DNA from: Gluconacetobacter diazotrophicus PA1 5
GTDB taxonomy: Bacteria > Pseudomonadota > Alphaproteobacteria > Acetobacterales > Acetobacteraceae
Length of the DNA stretch: 64,000 nucleotides
Reading direction: 5' to 3'
Assembly: GCF_000021325.1 (NCBI RefSeq)
Contig: NC_011365.1
Span: forward strand, 310,001-374,000
The notes beneath the pieces are model-generated. The model made no database searches, had not been told where the DNA came from, and was given only the letters and a program-made list of their open reading frames with translations. The translations under genes and the position numbers were made by a program. Shown piece by piece: positions 36,073 through 44,127 of the stretch. How positions within the stretch are numbered: the first letter of the stretch is position 1; each line of letters starts with the position of its first letter.

Positions 36073-37409
36073 GCACCGATCCGCTCGACCTCCTCGGCAC
36101 CCTGATCGGCAAGGCCCGGGCGGCCGGTGCCGACGCGGCGGATGCCGTCTACATGGCGCGGACCACGCACGGCGTGCAGGTCCGCAACGGCCGGACCGAG
36201 GACCTGGAACGGTCCGAGACCAGCGACCTGGGGCTGCGGGTCTTCGTCGGCCGCCGCTCGGCCATCGTCTCGGCCACCAGCCTGGACCCGGAACGCTTCG
36301 ACCCGCTGGTCGCCCAGGCGCTGGCCATGGCCCGCGTGGTGCCCGAGGACCCGCATTCCGGCCTGTCCCCCGACGCGGTGCAGGGCTTCGTGGACGCGGC
36401 GGGGATGGACCTGCTGGACCCGGCGCAGCCCGACACCGCCGCCCTGCTGGACCGCGCGCGCGCGGCCGAGGACGCGGCGGTATCGGTCGCGGGCGTCACC
36501 AACAGCAATGGCGGATCGGCCTCGTCGGGCCTGTCCGACATCATCCTGATGACCTCGGCCGGGTTTTCCGGCCGCTACGCCCGCAGCAGCCATTCGGTGT
36601 CGGCCAGCGTCCTGGCCGGACAGGGCACCGGCATGCAGCGGGATTACGACTATCACGCGACGGTGCATCTGTCCGATCTGGACGATCCCGCCAAGATCGG
36701 GCGCAGCGCCGGCGAGAAGGCGGTGGCCCGGCTGAACCCGACCCGGCCGCGCACCGGCAGCATGGCGGTGGTGTTCGACCCGCGCGTATCCTCCAGCCTG
36801 CTGGGCCATCTGGCGGGGGCCGTGAACGGCAGCGCCATCGCCCGGGGCACCTCGTTCCTGAAGGACCGGATGGGGCAGCGGATCATGCCAGCCGGCATCC
36901 ACATCATCGACGACCCGACGCAGTCGCGCGGCCTGTCAGCCCACCCGTTCGACGGCGAGGGCATGCGCGCGGGCGAACTGGTCATCGTGCAGGACGGGGT
37001 ACTGATGAACTGGGCGCTGGATTCCCGCAGCGCGCGGCAGGTCGGGCTGCCCGGCAACGGCCGGGCCAGCCGGGGGACCACGGCCCCTCCGGGACCGTCG
37101 CTGGGCAGCCTGTATGCCCGGCCCGGCACCGTGACACCGGCCGCGCTGATGGCGGACATTGCCGAGGGCATCTACGTGACCGAACTGATGGGATCGGCCA
37201 TCAACGGCCTGACCGGCGATTACAGCCGGGGCGCCTCCGGCTTCATGATCCGTGGCGGCACGCTGGCCGAACCGGTTGCCGAATTGACCATCGCCGGCAA
37301 CCTGAACGACATGTTTGCCCGCATGGTCCTGGCGGACGATCTGGTATTCCGCCGTGGCATCAACGCGCCCACGATCCGGATCGACGATCTGATGATCGCC
37401 GGTTCCTGA
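36069..37409 (+). CDS. pmbA: TldD/PmbA family metalloprotease subunit
   Basis: PmbA (TldE) works with TldD in proteolytic maturation of modified peptides and in degradation of unfolded peptides. The 446-residue protein matches the PmbA side of the family: 'GVQVRNGRTEDLERSETSDLGLRVFVG' (about 36-62), 'PRTGSMAVVFDPRVSSSLLG' and 'GASGFMIRGGTLAEPVAELTIAGNLNDMF' near the end. It lacks the HExxxH zinc motif found in TldD, as PmbA does. No tldD gene is in the window. It is coupled to the M16 gene by an ATGA overlap. Confidence 0.92.
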   Translation: MSTDPLDLLGTLIGKARAAGADAADAVYMARTTHGVQVRNGRTEDLERSETSDLGLRVFVGRRSAIVSATSLDPERFDPLVAQALAMARVVPEDPHSGLSPDAVQGFVDAAGMDLLDPAQPDTAALLDRARAAEDAAVSVAGVTNSNGGSASSGLSDIILMTSAGFSGRYARSSHSVSASVLAGQGTGMQRDYDYHATVHLSDLDDPAKIGRSAGEKAVARLNPTRPRTGSMAVVFDPRVSSSLLGHLAGAVNGSAIARGTSFLKDRMGQRIMPAGIHIIDDPTQSRGLSAHPFDGEGMRAGELVIVQDGVLMNWALDSRSARQVGLPGNGRASRGTTAPPGPSLGSLYARPGTVTPAALMADIAEGIYVTELMGSAINGLTGDYSRGASGFMIRGGTLAEPVAELTIAGNLNDMFARMVLADDLVFRRGINAPTIRIDDLMIAGS

Positions 37410-37435
37410 CCCAGCGATACGGGATGGACAGATCC

Positions 37436-38398
37436 ATGAGCACACCGACCACGCCCGCCCGTCCGCCCCGCCCCCGTCGCGCGGCGATCCTGCTGCTGGG
37501 CACCGCGTTGGCCGCGCTGCCGCTGCTGGGCCTGCCGCAGGGCGCCGACGCGCGTCCGGGCAGCGGCCTGTCGATGGGCAGCCGGGGATCGCGCACCTAT
37601 AGCGCCCCCGCCCCGACGACGACCTCGCCCTACGGCGCCGCGCCGATGCAGCAATCGATCATGCCGCGATCGGCCCCGGGCTATGGCGGCGCGCCGTCGG
37701 CCTTTCCCCGCTCGCCCTATGGCGTGCCGTACGGCTCGCCCTACGCGGCCCGGCCGCATCCGTTCGCCAACGGGTTCCTGGGCGGGTTGCTGGGCGCGGG
37801 CCTGTTCGGCGTGCTGTTCGGACACGGGATCGCGGGCGGGCTGCATGGCGGCGGCAGCTTCCTGGGTTTCCTGATCCAGCTTGTCCTGCTGTTCCTGCTG
37901 GTCGGCTGGCTGGTGCGCCGGTTCGGCGGTGGCGCGCGCAGGACGGCGCCCATGCCCGCCGCCCCCTATGGCCAGGGCCCGTCCGCCGATCAGGTCACGA
38001 TCACGCCGGACGATTACCGGGCATTCCAGCGCCTGCTGCTGGATATCCAGGCGGCATGGAGCCAGCGGAACCTGCCGGCGCTGCAACACATGGCGACGCC
38101 CGAAATGGTGGGCTATTTCAACGCCCAGTTGTCCGACCTGGCCAGCCGCGGCGCGCGCAACGTGGTGTCGGACGTGCGCTTCGAACAGGGCGACCTGTCG
38201 GAAGCGTGGAGCGAGAACGGCTTCGACTACGCCACCGTGGCCATGCGCTATTCGATGGTGGACATCACCACCGACATGACGGGACGGGTCATCGACGGCA
38301 GTTCGACAGAACGGGTGATGGTGACCGAACTCTGGACCTTCGTCCGCCCGACGCGCGGCGGGGCGTGGCTGCTGTCCGCGATCCAGCAGGGCCGGTAG
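37436..38398 (+). CDS. Second Tim44-like membrane protein
   Basis: The 320-residue protein has an N-terminal signal or anchor ('AAILLLGTALAALPLLGLP'), a Pro/Tyr/Gly/Ser-rich stretch (~40-110), Gly-rich hydrophobic helices including 'FLIQLVLLFLLVGWLVRRF' (~143-162), and a C-terminal Tim44-like domain from ~180 ('FQRLLLDIQAAWSQRNL', 'MATPEMVGYFNAQLSDL', 'ERVMVTELWTFVR'). The layout matches alphaproteobacterial 'Tim44-like domain' proteins of unknown job. It follows pmbA by 26 bp. A differently built Tim44 protein lies at 7994-8674. Confidence 0.83.
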   Translation: MSTPTTPARPPRPRRAAILLLGTALAALPLLGLPQGADARPGSGLSMGSRGSRTYSAPAPTTTSPYGAAPMQQSIMPRSAPGYGGAPSAFPRSPYGVPYGSPYAARPHPFANGFLGGLLGAGLFGVLFGHGIAGGLHGGGSFLGFLIQLVLLFLLVGWLVRRFGGGARRTAPMPAAPYGQGPSADQVTITPDDYRAFQRLLLDIQAAWSQRNLPALQHMATPEMVGYFNAQLSDLASRGARNVVSDVRFEQGDLSEAWSENGFDYATVAMRYSMVDITTDMTGRVIDGSSTERVMVTELWTFVRPTRGGAWLLSAIQQGR

Positions 38399-38410
38399 TA
38401 CCTCCCCCCA

Positions 38411-38430
38411 GAAATTCGCGAGCGAATTTC
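38411..38430. repeat. AT-rich palindrome, copy 1
   Basis: GAAATTCG and CGAATTTC pair around CGAG. The same arms recur at 38571-38592, and in both copies the palindrome is followed by a similar cAGGCA stretch, so this is a repeated unit and not chance. Confidence 0.6.
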
Positions 38431-38570
38431 ACAGGCAAGGCAGATCGCGATGAGGTGAATCACCTGATCCCGTGAAAATGCCCGCAAAACCACGCAATGG
38501 AGCATTTTATCAGAGTCTGGTCTGATAAATTGCTCTGGACACATCAATACCTGAAAGACCTGTCGATCTC

Positions 38571-38592
38571 TGAAATTCGCACGCGAATTTCA
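38571..38592. repeat. AT-rich palindrome, copy 2
   Basis: TGAAATTCGC and GCGAATTTCA pair perfectly around AC. It repeats the core of 38411-38430 and is followed by GAGGCAGG where the first copy has CAGGCAAGG. Confidence 0.6.
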
Positions 38593-38716
38593 GAGGCAGG
38601 ATAAGCGCGACCGATCACGAGATCCGGCAATTACCGGTCCAGATCGCAGAGGCGCAACCTCCATTCTTTTTTTATTTTGCATACGAACCCACTGGACGCC
38701 ACATCAATTTCTAATA

Positions 38717-38746
38717 CCAACGGTTATAGGTACTGACCCGTGTGTG
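38717..38746 (+). repeat. IS630 left terminal inverted repeat
   Basis: The end begins CCAACGG and reaches CGTGTGTG; it matches the complement of 39847-39876 with about seven mismatches. Confidence 0.85.
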
Positions 38747-39307
38747 CCCATTTCCTGAGTCCGATGGATCGGATGGTGTCAGGCAGGGCGGCAAGCTTGT
38801 TCCAGGCGGAACAGGCGGCGTCGATGATATGATCGATGCCGTCGAAGACGGTGTTGGACAGCCAGTTGGCGCGCAGGAACTGCCAGACATTTTCGACCGG
38901 GTTCAGTTCGGGCGCGCGGGACGGCAGGAAGATCAGGCTGATATTGCGGGGCAGCTTCAGCTTGTCGGTGGTATGCCATCCTGCGCGATCGAGCAGCACG
39001 ACGGCGTGGGCACCGCGGACGACGCAGCGCGAGATTTCCTCGATGTGCAGTTGCATGCTGGCGGTGCCGATGAACGGGAGCGCCAGGCCGGCGGCTTTGC
39101 CACGCGCCGGACAGATCGCGCCGAACAGCCAGGCATTCTCGTAGCGCTGATCAGCCGGCTGGCGTGGCCGCGTGCCACGCCGGGCCCATTGTCGGACGAT
39201 GCCGTTCTTCTGGCCGATCCGGGCCTCGTCCTGGAACCAGATCTCGATCGGCTTGCCCTTGGGCAGATGGCCGGTATGGGCATTCAGGATGCGGGGGAAG
39301 TTTTTTT
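38724..39307 (-). CDS. IS630 transposase, frame B (DDE catalytic part), reached by -1 frameshift
   Basis: After a -1 slip on the A7 run the frame reads 'KNFPRILNAHTGHLPKGKP' and 'IEIWFQDEARIGQKNG' (first Asp), then 'HAVVLLDRAGWHTTDKL' (second Asp) and 'LPSRAPELNPVENVWQFL' (Glu), the IS630 DDE triad in order. An internal ATG at 39056 could start a shorter product without the first Asp, so the fused product is the likely active enzyme. The frame ends 7 bp inside the left end of the element. Confidence 0.85.
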
Positions 39308-39793
39308 GAATGCCTCCATGACGCCAGCGTCCTGACCCGGGTGACGTGGCCGGGCGCTGACATAGGAAAAACCAAGCCGTTTCAGTAGAGTGGACACATG
39401 ACGCTCATGATAGACGACGCCGAAGCGCTCTTCGATCACGCGTTGCAGATCGACCCGGCGCCAGCGCACCACGCCATCGCGCTGCCGATCCGGGCCTGCC
39501 TCGACCAGGGCCTTCAATTCGGTCTGCTGTGCGACACTCAGACGGCAGGCCGGCCCTGCGTGCAGATGATCGCGCAGGCCATCCGGCCCTTCAGCATTGA
39601 AGCGGTGAACCCAGTCCCGCAGCGTCTGGCGGTCCATGCCGCCTACGCGGGCCGCATCGGTGCGGCTGGCCCCGTCACGGATCGCCGCCAGGGCCAGAAG
39701 CCGGCGCGCAGCGTTCGCCTGCCGGCTGCGCGCCGCAAGTCGCCTCAGCTCAGAGGCCGAATAGTCATCCCGTAGCTTCACCGCTCTCGTCAT
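39284..39793 (-). CDS. IS630 transposase, frame A (DNA-binding part)
   Basis: The first ~169 residues of the transposase hold two helix-turn-helix segments ('ASELRRLAARSRQANAARRL', 'TDAARVGGMDRQTLRDWVHRF') and a winged region ('VIEERFGVVYHERHVSTLLKRLGF'), as in IS630 proteins. The ATG at 39793 has GGGAGG about nine bases upstream. The frame ends at 39284, just after the A7 run at 39301-39307 (minus strand) where a -1 shift would lead into the catalytic frame. Confidence 0.88.
   Translation of the reverse strand: MTRAVKLRDDYSASELRRLAARSRQANAARRLLALAAIRDGASRTDAARVGGMDRQTLRDWVHRFNAEGPDGLRDHLHAGPACRLSVAQQTELKALVEAGPDRQRDGVVRWRRVDLQRVIEERFGVVYHERHVSTLLKRLGFSYVSARPRHPGQDAGVMEAFKKTSPAS
39301..39307 (-). 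promoter_or_regulatory. A7 slippery run for transposase -1 frameshifting
   Basis: On the coding strand the sequence is TTC AAAAAAA CTTCC. Frame A reads AAA AAA ACT and stops 8 codons later; re-reading one A gives AAA AAC TTC and enters the DDE frame. Programmed -1 shifting on A runs is known in IS630-family elements. Confidence 0.75.
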
Positions 39794-39846
39794 CTGCCAG
39801 ATCCTCCCAAAATCAAGAGAATCAGAGCCGGCGCCGTTCGTCACTT

Positions 39847-39876
39847 CACACACGAGTCAGTGGCTACGGCCTTTGG
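39847..39876 (-). repeat. IS630 right terminal inverted repeat
   Basis: Read inward on the minus strand it begins CCAAAGG and reaches CGTGTGTG, mirroring the left end. Confidence 0.85.
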
Positions 39877-39976
39877 TATAAATAGCTTTTATTCACCACA
39901 ACGAAAAAACATCGATGCAATTCCATTCTTGCCTAAAAATATATGGAACATTCCCAATATCGACCTTGGCAGCGTA

Positions 39977-40496
39977 ATGCATTTCATTTCTGGACTTCCC
40001 CGCTCGGGCTCGACGCTGCTGGCGGCCATCCTGCGACAGAACCCCCGCTTCAGCGCGTCCATGAGCAGCCCTGTCTGCGGCCTGGTCCGCAAGCTGCTGG
40101 ACGGGATGAGCGCCAATAGCGAATTCGCGTCCTTCATCACCGACGAACAGCGCCGGCGCATCCTGCGCGGGGTGTTCGAAAATTATTACGGCGACAATTT
40201 CACGTCCCGAACCGTGTTCGACACCAACCGGGCCTGGAGCAACTGCCTGCCTCTGCTGGGCGACCTGTTCCCCGGCTGCCGGGTCATCGCCTGCGTGCGC
40301 GACGTGCCCTGGATACTGGACAGTATCGAACGGCTGGTCCGCCGGAACTGCCTGGCGGCGTCGGGCATGTTCAATTTCGATTCCGCCGGCTCGGTCTATA
40401 CGCGGGCCGAGGCCGTGGCACGGGCCGACGGCATGCTGGGCTACGGCTACAACGCCCTGAAGGAAGCCTTCTATGGCGAGCATGTTAATTTCTGCT
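39977..40496 (+). pseudogene. Sulfotransferase-family gene, 3' end lost at an IS21 insertion
   Basis: The intact N-terminal ~170 residues begin 'MHFISGLPRSGSTLLAAILRQNP', the 5'-phosphosulfate (PAPS) loop of sulfotransferases, and include the 3'-phosphate region 'VIACVRDVPWILDSIERLVRRN'. Family members usually run to 250-300 residues. Here the frame enters the left end of an IS21-family element and meets a TGA at the junction (40496-40498). The rest of the gene is not found on the far side of the element, so it was deleted or moved. Its own promoter region was also hit by the IS630 element 100 bp upstream. Likely non-functional. Confidence 0.82.
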
Positions 40497-40568
40497 GAGA
40501 TTTGACCCTGGGTTTTCATCGAGAACTGACCCGGCCTTTGGTTATCTCTGCTATGTTTTATGGGCTGG

Positions 40569-41339
40569 TCAAGCGGTTGCCTTTTCCTTCCGGTTCCTGG
40601 GGGCGGCGGAGCTTGCGCGGAACCGGTAGCTGTCATTTCCGGTTTCGAGGATATGACAGTGGTGGGTAAGGCGATCGAGCAGGGCTGTCGTCATTTTGGG
40701 ATCACCGAAGACTTCGCCCCATTCGCTGAAGCTCAGATTGATGACGCTGGTGCGCTCGTAGAGACGGCTGAGGAGATGGAACAGCAGGGCACCGCCTGAT
40801 GCGCTGAACGGCAAATAGCCAAGTTCGTCCAGGATCACGAGATCGAGGCGCAGGAGACGTTCCGCGATCTGTCCTGCGCGATTGGCGGTTTTTTCCTGTT
40901 CGAGGGCGTTGACGAGGTCGACCGTGGACCAGAACCGTATCTTCTTGCGGTGATGTTCGATCGCCTGCACGGCAAGTGCGGTGGCCAGATGGGTCTTGCC
41001 GGTTCCTGGGCCACCAATGAGGACGACGTTGTCGGCACGGTCGATGAAATCCCCGGCATGGAGTTGACGGACCATGGCCTCGTTGACCTCGGCGGCCGAG
41101 AAATCGAACCCTGCCAAATCTTTGTAGGCCGGGAACCTGGCAGTCTTGGTTTGATAGGCGATGGAGCGCACCTCTCGCTCGGCGAGTTCCGCCTTCAAAA
41201 GCTGGGAGAGGACGGGGATGGCGGCCTCGAATGCCGGCGCACCCTGTTCGGTCAGTTCGGCCGTGGCCTGGGCCATGCCATACATCCGCAGGCCGCGCAG
41301 CATGACGACGAGGGCACCGGCCGCGGGATCATGACGCAT
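40569..41339 (-). CDS. istB: IS21 transposition helper ATPase
   Basis: IstB is an AAA+ ATPase that helps IstA choose and join targets. The 256-residue protein has Walker A '[10 protein letters not shown]' near residue 106-115, Walker B '[12 protein letters not shown]' and '[23 protein letters not shown]' sensor-region sequence (split around ~185-207). The ATG at 41339 overlaps the istA end, so the two are translationally coupled. It appears intact. Confidence 0.94.
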   Translation of the reverse strand: MRHDPAAGALVVMLRGLRMYGMAQATAELTEQGAPAFEAAIPVLSQLLKAELAEREVRSIAYQTKTARFPAYKDLAGFDFSAAEVNEAMVRQLHAGDFIDRADNVVLIGGPGTGKTHLATALAVQAIEHHRKKIRFWSTVDLVNALEQEKTANRAGQIAERLLRLDLVILDELGYLPFSASGGALLFHLLSRLYERTSVINLSFSEWGEVFGDPKMTTALLDRLTHHCHILETGNDSYRFRASSAAPRNRKEKATA

Positions 41340-42852
41340 GACGGGCCTCCCCGCGCAGGGCGTCATACCGTCCGGTATCGGCCTGAGGCTCGCGTTCGAG
41401 CACCAATGCCTGCGGCGCGTCGAGCCTGGGTGCTCCTGTTTTCTTGGCGTCCGTCAGACGATGCAACGTATTGAGGACGTGTGTCTTGGTGGCTACTCCC
41501 TCCTCGAGCGCGAGTTCAACCGCGCAAAGCACGGCCTGCTCATCATGCTGCAGCACCAGGGCGAGGATCTCGACCATTTCCCGGTCGCCGCCCGTGCGCC
41601 GGAGGAGGTGCGTCTGCAGCGTCCGGAACGCCTCGGGCAATTCAGAGAAGGGCGCGCCATTGCGCAAGGCCCCGGGTTTGCGCTGGAGCACCGCCAAGTA
41701 ATGCCGCCAGTCATAGATCGTGCGACCGGGCACGCCGTGGGACCGCTCGACGATCCGGGGATGTTCGCATAGGATCCGCCCCTCGGCCGCGATCACCAAC
41801 CGGTCGGGATAGACGCGCAGGCTGACCGGCCGATTGGCAAAAGAGGCGGGCACACTGTAGCGGTTGCTTTCGAACTGCACGAGGCAAGTCGGCGAAACCC
41901 GTTTGGTATGTTCGACGAACCCGTCGAACGGGCGCCCTGGAACCATCAGGTGAGGCACTTCCGCCGCATGGGCCTCGGCGAGGCTGCCGGGCAATTCGAC
42001 ATGCCTCAAGATAGTCCAACGTTCCCGGCAACGCGCCTCGAGCCAGACGTTCAGGGAGGCCAGATCAGGAAAATGCGGCATCTCCTGCCAGATCTGCCGC
42101 CGGGCGTCCTGGACGGTCTTCTCGATTTGACCTTTCTCCCAACCCGCTGCCGGATTGCAGAACTCCGCCTCGAACAGATAATGGCTCACCAGGGCCGAAA
42201 AACGCAGATTGACCTGGCGGACCTTGCCGGGCCCAACCCGGTCCACGGCGGTTTTCATATTGTCAAAAATACCTCGACGCGGCACCCCGCCCAAAACGCG
42301 AAAGGCTTCCGTCAGCGCGTCGAACAGCATCTCGTGAGTCTGGAGCGGATACGCCCGCAGAATGAAGGCCCGGCTGTAGGACAGCTTGGTGTGGGCGACC
42401 TGCAGCTTGACGCGCCGCCCCCCGATCACCGCCCAGTCCTCTCCCCAGTCGAACTGGAAGGCCTCTCCGGGTTGAAAGCGCAACGGAACGAACACGCCGC
42501 GTCCCGTCGTCTGCCGCGCCCTTTGCTGTTCCGCCTTCCAGTTCCGGATAAAGGCCGCAACCCGTCCATACGATCCGTCATAACCCAGCGCTACAAGATC
42601 CACATGCAGGCGCCGCCCCGTGCGGCGCTGCTTGCGCGACTTTGACGTCTCCAGAGCAAGCCAGGTCGCCAGTTTCTCCGCAAACGGGTCCAGCCGGCTC
42701 GGACGCTCGGCAACCTTGAACTGCGGCTCAACCGTCTCCGCCCGGAGATACTTGCGGATCGTGTTGCGCGACAATCGCGTCCGACGCTCAATCTCGCGGA
42801 TCGGTACATGATCCCGGTAATGCCACCGCCGGATCACACTCAACAATTCCAT
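41329..42852 (-). CDS. istA: IS21 transposase
   Basis: IstA is the DDE transposase. The 507-residue protein opens with a helix-turn-helix ('[22 protein letters not shown]', split around 7-28), the first catalytic Asp lies in '[16 protein letters not shown]', the second in '[14 protein letters not shown]', and the Glu in '[16 protein letters not shown]'. An AAAGGAG precedes the ATG at 42852. The gene seems intact, so the element may still be active. Confidence 0.94.
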   Translation of the reverse strand: MELLSVIRRWHYRDHVPIREIERRTRLSRNTIRKYLRAETVEPQFKVAERPSRLDPFAEKLATWLALETSKSRKQRRTGRRLHVDLVALGYDGSYGRVAAFIRNWKAEQQRARQTTGRGVFVPLRFQPGEAFQFDWGEDWAVIGGRRVKLQVAHTKLSYSRAFILRAYPLQTHEMLFDALTEAFRVLGGVPRRGIFDNMKTAVDRVGPGKVRQVNLRFSALVSHYLFEAEFCNPAAGWEKGQIEKTVQDARRQIWQEMPHFPDLASLNVWLEARCRERWTILRHVELPGSLAEAHAAEVPHLMVPGRPFDGFVEHTKRVSPTCLVQFESNRYSVPASFANRPVSLRVYPDRLVIAAEGRILCEHPRIVERSHGVPGRTIYDWRHYLAVLQRKPGALRNGAPFSELPEAFRTLQTHLLRRTGGDREMVEILALVLQHDEQAVLCAVELALEEGVATKTHVLNTLHRLTDAKKTGAPRLDAPQALVLEREPQADTGRYDALRGEARHAS

Positions 42853-42950
42853 GCTGATCACTCCTTTAACCCCCGGACAGTTGCTCCGGGGAAGTGTCAG
42901 ACACGGGTCAATTCTCAATGAAAATTTCCGCCCCTACAGGGTCAGTTCTC

Positions 42951-43191
42951 GCTGGAAATCAACAGCCACGCCTTCGGCCTGACCACGCCGACCACGCGCG
43001 AGGCGTTCCTGGCCGGCGGCAATGCGTTCGACGTCGCGGGCGTGCCGCTGTCCACCGACGCGGCGGTGCTGAAGGCGGGGCTGCAGGCGAAGCTGACCGA
43101 CAGGCTGAATGTCGGCCTCTCCTATGTCGGGCAGTATGGCGACCATTCCACCGACAGCGGCCTGACCGGTAACGTCAAGGTCACGTTCTGA
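42951..43191 (+). pseudogene. C-terminal fragment of an autotransporter beta-barrel
   Basis: Immediately beyond the IS21 right end an open frame of about 80 codons reads 'LEINSHAFGLTTPTTREAFL', 'FDVAGVPLSTDAAVLKAGLQ', 'LTDRLNVGLSYVGQYGD' and ends 'GNVKVTF' plus TGA. This is the last part of a type V autotransporter translocator, including the closing aromatic Phe needed for barrel insertion. There is no start or passenger; the upstream gene was cut by the IS21 event. It shares nothing with the sulfotransferase on the other flank. Confidence 0.85.
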
Positions 43192-43202
43192 TCCACCTGG
43201 CT

Positions 43203-43220
43203 GTGGCCCGGACGGGCCAC
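43203..43220 (+). terminator. Hairpin after the autotransporter fragment
   Basis: GTGGCCCG (43203-43210) and CGGGCCAC (43213-43220) pair perfectly around GA, 11 bp after the stop; only a weak CTTTC follows. Probably the original terminator of the lost gene. Confidence 0.5.
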
Positions 43221-43244
43221 GGCTTTCACGCCTGAAAGTCGGCT

Positions 43245-43922
43245 ATGAAACTTTTCACTCCTGTCCCGCTGGTCGCCGTCATCGGGGGCGCGGCGGCCGC
43301 TCTCACCCTCGGCGTGGCCTATTCCGGGCATTCCGGTCCGGGCGTGGCCCAGGCCTCGACGCATGGCGCCGCATCCGCGGTTCCGGCCAGCACGCCGGCG
43401 ACGGCGGCCCCGGCCGCCGCACCGGCCGCTTCACCGGCGGAACTGTCGCAATCTTCGGGACAATGGACCTATCGGTGCCTCTATGCCCAGGCTCCGGCCA
43501 CAGGACCGGCTCTGTGCACGATCGAACAGCACCTGATCGTTCAGAACCCGCAGAAGAAGGCCGTGCAGGTCGGTGACGTGCTCTTCAGCCGGAGCAGGAC
43601 CGCCGGGGGCAGCCTGTCGGCAACCTATCAACTGACACTGCAGACGCCGCTGATGGTATCGCTGGTCCGGCCGCCCACCATTGCCATCGACGACGGCGCG
43701 CCGGTGGCGCTGACATGGCAGGTCTGTACAGCCAATGGCTGCATCGCCCGTATGGCGCCCCTTCCCGATGCCGTCCTGTCGAGCGCGCGGCACGGCAAGA
43801 CCGGGCATATCCAGATCGGAACTGTCCAGGGTGGCGCGGTGACGATCAATTTCGAACTCGCCGGCCTCGATACGGCCGTGACGACACTCGATAGCTGGGC
43901 CCACCGACAAAGCCCGTCATAG
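43245..43922 (+). CDS. Invasion-associated locus B (IalB) family protein
   Basis: The 225-residue exported protein has an N-terminal signal or anchor ('PLVAVIGGAAAALTLGVAYSG', split), an Ala/Pro-rich linker (~35-65) and the IalB domain: 'GQWTYRCLYAQAP..LCTIEQHLIVQN', 'PLMVSLVRPPTIAIDDG', and 'QVCTANGCIARMAP' with a Cys pair that likely forms a disulfide, near the C-terminal third. In Bartonella IalB helps red-cell invasion, but the family is widespread in free-living alphaproteobacteria, where its job is unclear. Confidence 0.87.
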   Translation: MKLFTPVPLVAVIGGAAAALTLGVAYSGHSGPGVAQASTHGAASAVPASTPATAAPAAAPAASPAELSQSSGQWTYRCLYAQAPATGPALCTIEQHLIVQNPQKKAVQVGDVLFSRSRTAGGSLSATYQLTLQTPLMVSLVRPPTIAIDDGAPVALTWQVCTANGCIARMAPLPDAVLSSARHGKTGHIQIGTVQGGAVTINFELAGLDTAVTTLDSWAHRQSPS

Positions 43923-43930
43923 AATGGGGT

Positions 43931-43969
43931 GCAGGGCGTCACGCCCTGCCGGGTCCGGGCAGCGCCCGG
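43931..43969. terminator. Two tandem hairpins between convergent ialB and the oxidase remnant
   Basis: GCAGGGCG/CGCCCTGC (43931-43949, loop TCA) is followed by CCGGGC/GCCCGG (43955-43969, loop AGC). They fill the gap between two convergent genes and probably act as a two-way terminator. Confidence 0.6.
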
Positions 43970-43980
43970 CCTTCACTTCA

Positions 43981-44118
43981 TCACAAGCGGACCAGCGCCA
44001 GCCCGTAGAATACGGCCGCCAGGGCCAGCAGCGTGATCGCCACGCCGTAAATACGGCCGCGATGGCGTCGGACGAATTCGGTGGCTTCGGCGTCCGTCAG
44101 GGAATGTGGCTGATTCAT
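43981..44118 (-). CDS. 45-residue single-helix membrane protein (CoxF-like) next to ctaB
   Basis: This short gene encodes MNQPHSLTDAEATEFVRRHR then a single membrane helix ('YGVAITLLALAAVFYGLALV') and ends RL. Its place right after ctaB, 9 bp from that stop, and its layout (charged head, one helix) match the small CoxF-type proteins found in alphaproteobacterial cytochrome oxidase operons between ctaB and ctaG. No ctaG or subunit III follows. The function is unproven; the call rests on position and topology. Confidence 0.6.
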   Translation of the reverse strand: MNQPHSLTDAEATEFVRRHRGRIYGVAITLLALAAVFYGLALVRL

Positions 44119-44127
44119 CGCCCGCCC

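Larger units (their letters stand above)
38399..38716. other. 318-bp gene-free, AT-richer stretch before the IS630 element
   Basis: No convincing gene is present. The stretch carries two copies of an AT-rich palindrome (38411-38430 and 38571-38592), a smaller palindrome AGGTGAATCACCT at 38452-38464, and AT-rich DNA up to the TA at 38715-38716 used by the IS630 element. Confidence 0.6.
38717..39876 (-). mobile_element. IS630-family insertion sequence, complete
   Basis: The 1160-bp element is bounded by TA on each side (38715-38716 and 39877-39878), the target duplication typical of IS630/Tc1-mariner elements. Its 30-bp ends match as inverted repeats at about 23 of 30 positions, starting CCAA and ending near GTGTGTG. 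It encodes a transposase in two frames joined by an A7 frameshift site. Its right end lies 100 bp upstream of the truncated sulfotransferase gene. Confidence 0.9.
40497..42950 (-). mobile_element. IS21-family insertion sequence with istA and istB
   Basis: The element spans about 2.45 kb and carries istA-istB in the usual overlapping order. Each end has two copies of a 12-bp GAGAAcTGACCC-like repeat facing inward: 40497-40508 and 40521-40532 on the left, 42905-42916 and 42939-42950 on the right, each inner copy preceded by TTTTCATC/T. Such multiple terminal sites are typical of IS21. The exact outer bases are uncertain by a few nucleotides. No target duplication longer than GCT flanks it, and the two flanks are from different genes. 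Confidence 0.9.

Noticed and set aside
40491-42956. GCT on both sides of the IS21 element as a target duplication
   Set aside because: Three bases is too short for IS21 (4-8 bp) and the flanks are from different genes, so chance or rearrangement is more likely.
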